A program made the position numbers and the translations under genes. DNA of 64,000 bases, taken from positions 37,558,835 through 37,622,834 of the forward strand of contig OZ026530.1 of assembly GCA_964019695.1 (NCBI GenBank), written 5' to 3'. Source of the stretch: Loripinus fragilis. Lineage: Eukaryota; Mollusca; Bivalvia; Lucinida; Lucinidae. The notes beneath the pieces were generated by a model. That model saw only the letters and a program-made list of their open reading frames with translations, did no database searches and was not told where the DNA came from. Position 1 is the first letter of the stretch. Each line of letters begins with the position of its first letter. Positions 9,402 through 20,660 of the stretch are shown one piece after another.

Positions 9402-11354
9402 TATATCTATGTCTTTCACAGCGCAACTTCTTATACATTGTAATTGTTTCAGTGTCGATAAATTCAATTCTAAGTACCATTATTAATTATGTTTTGCAAT
9501 GATGATAGAGATTAAATGCTATGAGGTTATTGGCATGTGTTTCTTTATGTTATTTTTTTTAACTGTAAAATGCCAATGAAAGTTTTATTCCAAATTAAAT
9601 TTCACAGGCATTCACCATATAATTTGATTGTGGTCATATATTTCCACCAGTTTGGGGTCTTTTCTTAGTATTTAGAGTAAATGTGTCCTGAAATGGTTAT
9701 CTAATATGTACATTTACTAGCATAATCCATTGGTTTAATATCTCCGGTTTGCTTGATGTATATAAGATCCTAAGGTAGTTAACTCGCCTGTTCTAATGTA
9801 GAATCTATCTATTAACCATGACAATTTCCTAAGACAGGGATTGGTTGCATATAGGGTAGGTGACTTACATTAATGTACACATCTACTGCTCATAGATACA
9901 AGTGCAATATATCAGATTGGATAGCACTTGTAACTGGTAACATACTCGAAATGTGAAGTTTTAATATAGCATTACTCTTGAAATAAAACTGGACTACTTT
10001 CCTTTCACTATATACAAGACAGTCCTCAAACTGTGTTAGTCTTCACAAATATCTGCAAGGATATAGGTACAAGAGTGAGCGAGTTTATGCTTAAAATACT
10101 TTCTGCAAGCTGTTGTCAGATATGTTGTTTACATTTTCGATGATTTTGCATATATATTTCAGACTATCACAATAAGCCAAATTTAGTAAACCTTTTGAAA
10201 CCAACAAACCGACCATAACTCACTTTTCATAGGACATATATAAAACATCTACTAGGGTTACAAATAGCTCAACACAATCAAATAGTGCATAAACAAAACT
10301 AAAAAACAAACTACCTTGTGAATAAGAAAAGCAAAGAAATCCGCTGCGTGTGACATAACTTTTTCAACATTCAGTTTAATCTGTGAGTTTCAGAGATGCA
10401 AACCATACTAGTGAATTTTTGGAGTCATGTTTTTGTTTTATGCTTAAGAATAAAACAGTTAACTGATCTTTAAAATAAAGTATCACTAACGTTCGAATGA
10501 TTTGTTGTTTATGTTACCATGAAATATGTTCAGATGTTTGACAAGACTGCTACATGGCTCAGGTAACCTTACCTCAACCAACCTTAGTCTAAGATAATTA
10601 ACAAGCTGAATAGTTTCTATCAGAACTGCTACAGAATATAATAAGATAATCATCATTACAATATGATACGAAATCTAGTTCAACAAAACATAGAAGATTT
10701 TAATGGGGACAGATGATAAATTAATTTTATAATGTAAATGTCAACAGTGAAAAGTGAAAATTAAAAGAATTCAGCATACAAATAAATTCTTTAATATAGA
10801 TAGATCTATGATCTATGTAACATGCTATATTTGGACATAAACCATGCTGGTTCTGTACTACGATGTTATATTTGCAATCTTCAAAAACCTATACCTGCTA
10901 TAGAAGACACTCAGCGCTACCCCTGCCTTAATTCCTGCCTTGCCACTAGATGTCTAAAATATTGCTATGCTATTTTAAGTAAATTATTGATATTAAATCA
11001 ATATTTAAATCATGATGTAGATTGCACGTTTATCCTTATGTACCATTGGTAGAAATCTGAAAACTGCAATATGAATGTAAAAGAGCCAAGCAAATTACAA
11101 AAAGTAATTGAGGAAGACCAGGAAATGCCACTTTCGCATATTGCAGACCAACCCATAGCTCTCTTTTGAAAAAAAGTCTTATATAGAATAGAATGTATGT
11201 AGTATATGTAAGCGAATTGTGGAGAGCAGTCCCAAATTTTATATAAGCCTAACAACAATTTACTACCTTTATCCATTTATGTAAGGGCACCTTTTGTTAC
11301 CTACGTTACCGCATTAATATATGTGCAGCAATTTAAGATTCATTATTGTTAATA
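9402..11354. other. AT-rich stretch, nothing recognised
   Basis: About 1.95 kb with only short frames (10822-11052 and 11010-11276 overlap on opposite strands and have no domain). I see no repeat shared with the rest of the window. Confidence 0.45.
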
Positions 11355-11685
11355 AAGTTATAATTTGATCCACATCTGAATTAAGGGTGAGGTTGGCGCC
11401 GTTAAACCGGTTTAAGCCCTCCAGTAAAATATTTTACTGACCGTTCCAAGGCGGTACTTCTTTTGTGGATCTTTTATGTTTTTGTTCTGTCTTGTGTTTG
11501 CTATGTTTTGTGCGTGTCTGTTTATATGTGCTTTGTGGTCACCTGCTGGGAAAGGGCTGACCTCTTGGCTCTCGTTTGTGGTGTCTTCTGTGAGTTTGTC
11601 ACTTTCCCATTGGTATCCTGGGTCAGGTGTGGTACTTGATTGTATCGATTCCTGATCTTTGCACCATTACTTACTTTCATTATGA
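11355..11685 (+). repeat. Dispersed repeat family R, full-length-like copy
   Basis: Starts near 'tgatccacatctgaattaag', continues 'ggcgccgttaaaccggttta', 'ccctccagtaaaatatttta' and 'gtggtcacctgctgggaaag', and ends near 'ttgattgtatcgattcctga'. The same order is seen at 53114-53475, 50100-50372 (diverged) and, inverted, at 63570-63835; pieces lie at 148 and 58308. I remember peptides resembling its minus-strand translation (such as LLEGLNRFHGANLTL, as read at 58310) in predicted proteins of many marine animals; that is memory, not a search. Confidence 0.75.
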
Positions 11686-11689
11686 AAGA

Positions 11690-12039
11690 TATTTCGCCAA
11701 TTCTAATGCAATGTAAATCATAGAAAAATGATTCTCCAGCTATGCGTTACATGCTGGAGCCAGTACAAATTACATACTAATTAGCATATTTAGATATTTA
11801 CTTGATTTCACTTCATTGCAAGTTAAAAGTTATAAACAACTTCAAATATATGAAAATGAACATTTTCAAATAGAATATAGATCAATATCAGGTATATTTC
11901 AGGTCAGGTAGCATGGTTTATTCTAATACATGTAATTTGTAAAGTCATTATTTGCAATTTTATATAAAGTGTAACATATGTATCGCTGACGAGCAGAAAT
12001 ACATATCACAGATGTATGCAATTGATTTTTATGTACTTA
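11690..12039. other. AT-rich stretch, nothing recognised
   Basis: No supported feature. Confidence 0.4.
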
Positions 12040-12360
12040 AATACTTAAAACGAGCCCTGATAGTTTGTCTGACATTGCATAGGAAAACGTTGCTGCCCGG
12101 ACTGATCATTACGTCAGCGCTTTTTGTTCGCGAAAACGTTGTACACATTATGACATTGTGACGACGTTATGACGTTCAAAAGTTTAACGCTGACGCCTTT
12201 TTGCTTGGATAAATCCAGTGTAAGAAGAATGGTATTATAAGGTTTTAGCGGTATTTCCGGCGGGATTTTGGTTGGAATAAGATATAATATGCAGGAAGAA
12301 CGATCACATATGTTTGTTTCAATGCATTAACACTTGCTGGGTCGCTTGTAAAATGTTTGA
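12040..12360 (+). repeat. Dispersed MITE-like repeat M, copy 1
   Basis: Shares an ordered set of blocks with 46735-47060: 'aatacttaaaa(c/t)gagccctg', 'cgaaaacgttg', 'tgtgacgacgtta' versus 'tgtgacgaagtta', 'gacgcc', 'aaatccagt' and 'atgtttgttt'. Identity is clearly lower than for recent copies. The ends of this copy are not clear; the second copy shows possible inverted termini. Confidence 0.6.
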
Positions 12361-13284
12361 AAATCTCTGGTGATTTCGATGATATTTCTAATGATTACGG
12401 TTTTCGGTCAGTCCCGTGATGATCAAGACTCTTAACTGCGGTTGCAGATATAATTATATATGTTTGGAAGAGTTACCTATCATTAGAAAAAATGAAAAAA
12501 GAGAAATTCGGTAAAGTATTTTATCGTTATTATTTTGGTATATTTTGATAAATTGCTGCCAGATTGTTCTACTGTGCAGGCAAGGACTTCAGTTTTGTTC
12601 GCGCATGTTGATATTCTCGACTATCGAACTGTCTTCTATTGCCCATCACCAAAAGCAAAAACGAATTTAAGGATAGTCATTCGACATTTGTCCATTTAAT
12701 AGGCTATGGCGCTGTGGCTAAAATCTGCGGGTGCTTTGAATTTTTAGCTGTAACAAGAACAATGTGCTCTTTTGCTCTGAATTTCAGAAATAATCATGAC
12801 TATTGCATAACATAGTTTATGTCCCAAACGTCTATATACGGAGTAATTGTCTATTTTTTGCTATGTCATGAGTCATTGAACTATTGACCGGTCAATATTT
12901 TTTACTATTGACTGGCACTATACCATGGCCTGGTTACACGCTTCCCTGTCAAAAACACACAGGCGATTATCGACATGCACGAACGGTTTGTTTATGAAAG
13001 GAGACTGTATGCAACAATCGTGAAAATAAGGCAAGGTTTGGCAACTTTAAACTCCAATAACTCCGTTGTTTATGGTCAGAAACATATAGTGTTGGTACTC
13101 GTTTTCTTCGTTAGAACGAGCGAAACTTTTTGAGACCAAATTTCAGCAGATTTGGTGAAGTTTTCTGTTTTGCAACAAAACCGTATCGTCTACAGTAACT
13201 CCATTCAAGGAAAGCTGCTATGTATTTCATCAAATAGGTTGGGTAATAAGACAGTTATTTCATGCCTGTTTGTAGTATACGGTA
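12361..13284. other. Intergenic, nothing recognised
   Basis: No coding or repeat signal that I can support. Confidence 0.4.
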
Positions 13285-13355
13285 CTGTGGACGACCTGAT
13301 GCACTATTTCACTTGGCCTTCGGCCTCGTGCAATAGTGCATCAGGTCGTCCACAG
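13285..13355. repeat. Near-perfect palindrome, 23-bp arms
   Basis: 'ctgtggacgacctgatgcac' plus 'tat' at 13285-13307 is exactly complementary to 13333-13355. The 25-base centre itself contains the small hairpin 'ggccttcggcc'. It lies in AT-rich sequence where 23 perfect pairs are not expected by chance. It could form a cruciform or an RNA hairpin, or be the core of a foldback element. Confidence 0.85.
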
Positions 13356-14060
13356 CACTTCAGTAATAGTTTTGACTATACTAAAAACTGGCATGAATTA
13401 ACTGTATATTATATTTAAGTTGCTGAATTGAAAAAAAGAGAAAAATAAGTATGTCATATAATACCTTGAAGTTAGCCAATTTTGCCTACTCACTCTCCCA
13501 TTTATCTCCATCATATATAAGTTTTTTACACGAACATATAATATGATATTTAATCTAGCAAATCTAATTTATAAAATTTGCAAAATTTATTTCACAAGGT
13601 CACTATCCCTGCTGATTCGATATTACTTAAAAACTCATATAGTAGCCGACCAGGCGTTACGTACATGTATATCAACACCTAAGACCAGGGCTACCAATCC
13701 ACCTCTTTTACAGGAAAATACAAAGAATCATATTTACTCAAAAAAAATTGCGTCGAGATATTTATGAGCAGATATTCCTATTATAAACAAGCAGAAGCTG
13801 ATTCGTACAGGTTAAAAATGGAGTTATGTCTTATTTGAGGTAGTCGTTATCATTTCATGGTCGCGAAAAGCTTGCATGGAAGAAAATACATGTCATGAAA
13901 TAGTACGGTCGCGTTGGCAATGAACAAATGATAGTGTGAAGCCAAAAATTGTCAAGAATGGTTGTCTACAATGTAATACAATGCATGGCCCCTATCTCTC
14001 TGTTTACCAGATATTTATAGCTTTCATCCTGTATTTTTGATTATTTGTAGAACTACGACT
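13356..14060. other. Intergenic, nothing recognised
   Basis: Short frames only (13543-13767). No domain and no repeat match seen. Confidence 0.4.
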
Positions 14061-16427
14061 GGGCATGTTCAAAAATAATGAAGCTTTTCACTTTATGGCA
14101 TCCCATGCATACGTTTGCCTAGATTTTAAGGACCAAACATAGCTTTAAAATGTATTATGGTCACTCTGTTCATCATGCAAAATTTTATCAAAATCGAACA
14201 AGTAATACAAAATTTATGCCAGTAAAACTAGCTAAAAAACTAAGGAGTGTAACACCTTTTGCGTGACATTTTTTTCATTACAGAATTTCACTTGTGCATT
14301 TATACAAAACTGTGGATGTTGCCATACTTATTAGCCAACTTTGTGATTACCCATTCCTTTCAACTTAATGAAAATAGAAAAAGCATGCCTTTTCATCATT
14401 ACCTATGTTATTTTTTATGCATTGTCCAACAGGACTAGTCTGAAATTCAGGTGCAGTAAAAATGAAGAGATTTTGCCCAGAATTGATTTGACATGAATAT
14501 TTGAAAAGATTATAACCTATAATGTGGTCTGCAGCACTGACCAATCTTAATACATTTTATTTCAAGTATTACAGCTGTTTTATAAGCATTAATAATAGAA
14601 TGAGCAGAACTGGTTGTAGAGCACCCTTTAAACTAAGGAGTGTAACACTTGACATTTCAAGCCTCATAACCTTTTCCAAGGTTATGTTTTGTGAGCTAAT
14701 ATGCCTTATATGAAAAGTGTTTGACCCATAATAGAGATTCATACAGTGTGAGTTTTCATCTTGGTCTTAATTTTCTTCATATCATCCATAAAAGCCACTA
14801 AGGAGTGTAACACTTTCTTGCAAAACACTTCTGTGGGTTATTTCTATACCAGTAGCAATATACTTTCAATTTATTTACCATTATTACTATAGAGCAATGT
14901 CCCTCAGACAATTCTAGTAGCACCTTTTTATGTTCAAAGTGTAAAAAAAGCTGTACTGCATTGAAATAGCCTAAAAATTGGTGATTTTGACAATCCATTT
15001 TCTTGAAATTTTACCTATCTAGGCATTCAGGACAACATTTATTCTTGAAAATCAGGTGTTCTGATAAATATAAAAAGATAAAATTGACCAATATAATCCT
15101 ATTTTCTAACCAAGCTAATGTTTTGCTATGACATCATGACACAAAGCGTTACACTCCTTAGTGATTTTTGTTGCAATGGCATTTAAGAGCTTTTTTCTTT
15201 TCCAAACCAGCAATATTTCACTTTTAATTGACTCTGATCATTCATTTCCAAGATTTAGAACAGTTCTTTTGGTGCATTTCTTTGAATCTTGATTAGTATT
15301 TGGGTAAATCATTTAGAAACTTAATATGATAGAGGGACCTTTTCTATTGGTTCATGAAGGGAGTATCAATATCAGAAACTGGTATGCAACCAAACTTTTT
15401 GTATTCCCTTTGACAGCTACTGTAGTTAAATGGTATTTAATGTATACATGTTACATACAGAAAACTGTTCAATTGCTAAAATTATTAGAGAAGAAAATAT
15501 TATTTGCAAACAGTTTAAGCATTTAGAGAAAGAACATTCAACATATCTTAACACACTAATTCAAGATCTTGGGGAGACAATTTTTGTTGGTGCTGTAACA
15601 CTGATCATGAGATTCTTATATAGTAGAAAGGAAATTGTGTCATTTAATGTTAAAGCTAGAATTTATAGGTTTTTGAAGACCTAAGCATTTGTACAAAATG
15701 TTACACTCCTTAGTATTAGATCACGCGTTTCTTTACAAAAAAGGCCAATAATCTGCAATAAAATTATATGAACACTATGCAAGTGAAGTCACTTCTTTGT
15801 GTGCAATACTCTATATGTGGCTCAGCCCTGTTAGTTCCAAATTCTGACACATAAACAAATCAAACTAAGGAGTGTAACACATTTTCTTATTTTATTGCCC
15901 ATTTTTGTACATAGATAACCATTACATCCATGCCTACATATCACATATTGATTTGTAGCTTAGTTTTTTTACCATGTGTTATCATTTCAACCCAAATTTT
16001 ATTGAGATTCAGTCACCTGTTTTAAAAATATGAACATTTTGAGAGCTCTTCTACTAAAATAATGAGGCAAAATGACAGTAAAATAAGAATTTTTTGTTCA
16101 ATTAGGCAATTCAATTTGGTAAAAATCACTCATTGACATGCTGTTAAGTGCTTCTCATCAAATGATGTGAATTTCAAGACATTTCATCAAGATTTCCTAT
16201 AAAAACAACCTACACAGAATATAGCCATAATTAACAATTTTTGCAAACAAATCCTGAAAGAAAATGTTCAGAAAATTTTTATTTTTGCTGCTATTTTCTA
16301 AACTTAAACAAATTTGAAAACTTTAAGTACCCCCAAAACTTTTTGGAGTAACAATTTCACCTATGATAACAGTTTCATTTTTCACCCCCAATGTCACGCT
16401 TTGGCTTCATTATTTTTGAACATGCCC
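14061..16427. mobile_element. Non-autonomous DNA transposon with six internal 16-bp motifs
   Basis: A 24-bp perfect terminal inverted repeat, beginning GGGCATGTTCAAAAATAATG, lies at 14061-14084 and inverted at 16404-16427. Both ends are flanked by GACT, a 4-bp target duplication (5 bp, CGACT, if the terminal C is counted as flank). Inside, CTAAGGAGTGTAACAC or its core occurs at 14240, 14633, 14798 and 15865 in plus orientation and at 15148 and 15700 in minus. Transposases of several superfamilies bind repeated internal motifs; Sola, Academ and Ginger use 3-4-bp targets, but I cannot assign one. The longest frames (15326-15526, 15430-15684) show no domain. Confidence 0.75.
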
Positions 16428-17289
16428 GACTCATTTGCATCGAAGGAATTGGAATGCCATATTTATTGGTTACAGTCAACTAAACAAATAAGTTCGTTCG
16501 AGGCACGAAAAACAGCGAAAAATGCTTGACGCTATTTTTAAAAAGTATGCGTGCAAAAATTGGCCACAGTGGCATGATTCTTTGCGTTCTGGCTTGAGTT
16601 TTCGCGGGCATCCAAGAATCATCACTGCCAGATAATTAAGTACACTTATTGATAACATTCCTTGCCCACATAGATTCCTTAAACCGAACGCTTAATCATG
16701 CTAACTGAGTTAAACTGACCGAAAACATAAAAAAATGTACATGTATCAAGCCTGCTTAGGTCAAGAAATATACATTTTAATACGTGATATGCATTATACA
16801 TAGCAGAATTTAACAGGGAAAAAGAAAAAGGGGACAAAGCTTTTAAGTTGCTGGACGACAATGAAATAAAACAAAACTCATAGTCATTAATGGACAAACC
16901 ACCAGTCAGTTAATCCCCATAGTGCAACACACTGTAAAATGTACGAGTAATTAATTCCATGCACTGAAAACACTAGAGTATTTTTTTAAATGCCTTAAAA
17001 GCTTTAGACCATTAATTTGTATTGATTTTTACTATGAATAGAACATAAAAGATAGTTTGTTGAATAAAACATAAAATATAGGTTGTTTTGTATTATAAAA
17101 AAAGAAGGAGCTGTTTAATCAAAAATGTGGCAGCTCAGCTGTCATCTCTTTTGGTACCAGCCAGTGGCGTACCTATATACACTCAAGATTGGGGCCAGGG
17201 GGCAAAGTCCTGGTTTAGAGCATTCACATGGCTAAAGTAGCTCCCAAGACACGCAATCATTTCACTGCCTTCTAAATGTCATCTGCTGA
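16428..17289. other. Intergenic, nothing recognised
   Basis: Only short frames without domains; no repeat seen. Confidence 0.4.
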
Positions 17290-17343
17290 TAACCTTTGCA
17301 AACAGATTGGACCCAGATCAGGCCTGACAATTCGCTGGGCCTA
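17290..17343 (+). repeat. Palindromic repeat P, left half (split copy)
   Basis: Reads 'tgataacctttgcaaacaga' then 'ttggacccagatcaggcctg', the left arm of the hairpin repeat that is frequent at 24.0-27.3 kb. The right arm resumes after the insertion at 18842 ('tatggatcatatccgtttga'). Confidence 0.8.
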
Positions 17344-18841
17344 CAGGGGTTTTGCTACGTTCAAAAATGCCACTGGCCCGTAGGGCCACCTGGCCTGAAA
17401 ATCTACTGGCCATCCAAATTTTCAACTGGCCCGACTATTTTTCAATATCGAGGCCGCTTAGAATGTGAGTGCACTGACGTCCTTTCATCCACTAGCTTGA
17501 GCCCTATATATATAGTTATTGAACTGGAAGCTACAAGAAAAGGATCTGGAATTTATTTTATTTCTTGAAGCTCTTCGATCATATCAATTTCAAATTGAGT
17601 CAGCATCTGAATCAGAATCCGAGTCCACATCCATAGCTTTAAGAGTGTCATAGTACAATTCCACCACACCCCTCTGAATGTCCGTCTCTACCTGCACATC
17701 AGAGTTGAGATTAGGCCCAGCTTTTCAATCAGGGTTCCACTCTCTGAAACAAAAAGAAGTGATATAATTTCAGTTTCCAGTCTCTGAATCTGAATGAACT
17801 TACATGCTTGAATTTGGATAATGGGCTTTGTTTTTATTTCTATTGCAGATCAAAACATGAACAGCCAGAGTAGCCTACTATCTGCCTACCATCTTTCCCC
17901 CTACCCACCCTCCCACCCACCCCGAACAAAAAATAAGGCATTTAAACTTTTAAAGGCCCTTCAGAACTCATGGAAATGATGTCAAGATGGTAGGAACATT
18001 TAACAGAGAATTTTCTCTAATATAAAATGCTTAGCCCTCTCCCACTGCCCGCCCTAAAAAAACTAAGTCCAACCCTTAAAAAAATTTGGGCATAGGTTCC
18101 CCTGTATTTTGTACTTTTTTTACTCGCCCCCAACCCGATAACCCTGGCCATTGAAAAGTGTTGGACAAGAAGAAAGAAGGGGACAAGGTGGGTGGGGTAC
18201 ATTGACTCATAGTGACAAGTGTCTGCGTTCGATGTACCGCCTTGTCCTCATTTTACCTTAGATAGATAATAAAATGAGACATACCTCTTTAGCCTCTCTC
18301 AAAGAAAGCAAATAAGCTTGGCTGATTTGTTTTGTTCTGGTTATTTTTACTGTCTTCTGTATTTCTTCGGTGGCATTTTTTCCTTTTCATTGTACTGCCA
18401 AACTCCCCAACAAAGGCGTCCTGCTAGCGATCATTTCTTCCCTGGTCCTAAGATGCCCGAGGAGACACTGTGTAGCTATAGGGGGGTGTACGAGTCCGTA
18501 TTCTATTCTATTCTACCGCCGAATCGGCAACCGGAAATCGATACGAAACGGATAAGACAGAGGCTCTCCGCGTGCTGTAAACAAAACGAATGTACAGCAG
18601 TTTACCGATAGAAAATCTACTTTCAGCCCAAAAAATAGCCGGCGGTAGCATGCAAAATCGTCGGGCGCCGGGCTTACAGGGAACACTGAACGGACGTTTC
18701 AGCCGAAAACACCGACTTCTGATTCATTTTTCAGGCGAAAAATTCAACTGGCCTGGCGGACCTGCTATAGCGTGATTTAACTGGCCCAAGCTGATAATTT
18801 ACTGGCCCGGGCCAAGGGACCCACGCTTAAAAAAAGCCCTG
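17344..18841. mobile_element. hAT-like non-autonomous element in a hairpin repeat
   Basis: It begins CAGGGGTTTT and ends AAAAAAAGCCCTG, so both ends open with CAGGG, typical of hAT elements. CTGGGCCTA flanks the left end (17335-17343) and recurs at 18839-18847, which contains the 8-bp target duplication expected of hAT. The target is a palindromic repeat P whose two halves are still recognisable outside. Near both ends ACTGGCC recurs about three times (left: about 17369, 17402, 17428; right: about 18748, 18779, 18801), all in one orientation. The frames at 18318-18611 and 18590-18775 have no recognisable transposase. Confidence 0.75.
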
Positions 18842-18882
18842 GGCCTAATATGGATCATATCCGTTTGACACTCAGATTGTAT
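18842..18882 (+). repeat. Palindromic repeat P, right half (split copy)
   Basis: 'tatggatcatatccgtttga' followed by 'cactcag' matches the right arm 'ctggatccaaactgtttgac' plus 'actct' of intact copies such as that at 24660-24735. Confidence 0.7.
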
Positions 18883-19324
18883 TCCTAAAATATTTGTTTT
18901 GAAAAGAAGTTTATTTTGAAATGAAAAACAACAACACGACAACTGCAGCAAAACAAAACGCAGCAGACAACAAAAAAGTTTCATACAATTTCCAAGGGGG
19001 CAAAGAGTTAATACTATTATTACCATTCTATTCTTCAGAAAATCAAAGTTAGTGTCTTAAGAAACTATACTGGTGGCGCCGAGTTGTACGCACTTACGTT
19101 TTTGCGTACACGTAGGTACTCCCTTGCCACCTCACACTCCCCATTTACTGTAATGGTGCTCAGGCTGATTTTAGACTGAGAACAGCACTTTAAATTTGAG
19201 CCAGTGCTTGAGATTTACAACTATGTGCCATTTTGACATGTGTAGACTCGGACGAACCTCTGCAGCCTCTTTTTAAGCTTAGAAACTCCAAATGGTGTTC
19301 AGTTAGTAGCTTAACACGTATAGA

Positions 19325-19405
19325 ATATTCAAGCGACCAGCAAAGGCTCTGATCAGACTGCGCGTTTGGGCAGGCTGGTCTAAGCCTCTGCTGGTCGCAC
19401 ATACC
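19325..19405. repeat. Small hairpin repeat ('gcgaccagc...gctggtcgc')
   Basis: 'gcgaccagcaaaggctctga' pairs with 'agcctctgctggtcgc' around a GC-rich centre 'gactgcgcgtttgggcaggc'. Diverged relatives are at about 37170-37240, 37790-37850, 48185-48250, 51400-51465 and 62255-62300. It is a common type of foldback repeat in this window; non-coding. Confidence 0.65.
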
Positions 19406-19527
19406 AAATTGTTGGTAATCTCATGCACTGGTTCAATTTAATTTTAATAGAAACACACAACGCATCGTGACAGTGGTTGTATGGTGGAAATACAAGCAGC
19501 TCACACAATTGATAAAAGAGCTATAGT

Positions 19528-20653
19528 GAGGCCTCCAGGGGGGTCTGTGCTCCCTTGACCCCTGAAAATAATGCATTCATCTCCCCGTCCCCCTGCTAAT
19601 AATTTCCTCGTCTCCCTAAAAGTAATTGCCGTCGCCCCCCAAATCCCTTAAATAGTTCAGCTTCTCCCCAAATCCCAAAAATTATAAGCCAATTCTCCCA
19701 AAAATGTATTTATCTTTCCGTAGGATAAAATCACATACTTAAAAATTATGAAGCTATATACGAGCGCATGACTTAATGACTTGATTTTTTGTCCTATACA
19801 TGTAAAAATAGGTCTTTGTCATGGAATACATGACTTATAAAAGCCATGGAATGCATGACATATAATTGATTTCAATGAAATGCATTTTATATGGCTCAAA
19901 GTATGAGGCCATCCTTAAAATGCTGTTGCAGTACCTGCAGGTAGAGTAGGCTTGGAAGTTTAGACATATTCCATTCGGTTTTCTTTTTGGGAACAAGGGC
20001 TGATTTTTTCCAACAGCTTAAACTAGATTTTTTCTAGACACTTTAGTGAAAGCATTTAACTATAAAAAGTCTTTTTCTACAATTGCTATCAGGGGCTATA
20101 CTGCTTAACTTCAGTAAAATCAAGTAAGTATATTATCTGATAAGCTTTTTTCAAAAATACCTTTAATAAGGGCTAATTACCTAAAAAGAGAATAAAATAG
20201 GAGGTGTGTAGGTGGTCCCGTAACATTGTGTACACACACTGTTGGTAGGGGGGGCCCGGGGGCATGCTCCCCCGAATTTTTTTTTGACAAAAATGGTGTG
20301 ATCTGGGGGCTTCCCACAGTTAGTTATTATACCAACCTAAAAATCAACAAGAAAACTTAATTGCCATATTTCTCTCTCGGATCAATCTAGATGAGAATGT
20401 TAGTATGAAAATAAATACATTTAGAATGCACAAGGGCTAGCCCCCCCCCCCCCCACAGAAGCATAAGATTTTTTTTAAAAAAATCAAACAAAATGGAGGC
20501 TTTTCCCTAATTGTTTTTGCTTTTTGGCAAGGCTCCCTAAATCCCCACAATTATGAGCTTGCTCCCTAGCTCCCCTTAAAAAATTACTAGTACTCCCAGC
20601 TCCCTGAAAATAAATAGCCATTCTCACCAGATCCCCAAAACCCCTGGGGGCCC
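19528..20653. mobile_element. Non-autonomous element with CTATAGT direct repeats
   Basis: CTATAGT is found at 19521-19527 and 20654-20660. The ends between them are inverted: 'gaggcctccaggggggtct' on the left and 'aacccctgggggcccc' on the right. The subterminal regions of both ends are pyrimidine-rich runs of 'ctccc...aaa' ('ctccccaaatcccaaaa', 'ctccctaaatccccac'), and the interior has a C run near 20431-20445. Seven-base targets and G/C-rich ends leave hAT (8 bp) or Dada-like (6-7 bp) as options. No transposase frame. Confidence 0.6.
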
Positions 20654-20660
20654 CTATAGT

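Noticed and set aside
14240..15880. Repeated 16-bp motif resembling a CRISPR-like array
   Set aside because: Spacing is irregular (150-550 bp), orientation is mixed, and it lies inside a eukaryotic transposon-like element; no cas genes.
18318..18775. Frames inside the 17344-18841 element as a hAT transposase
   Set aside because: No BED finger, dimerisation block or catalytic block could be recognised.
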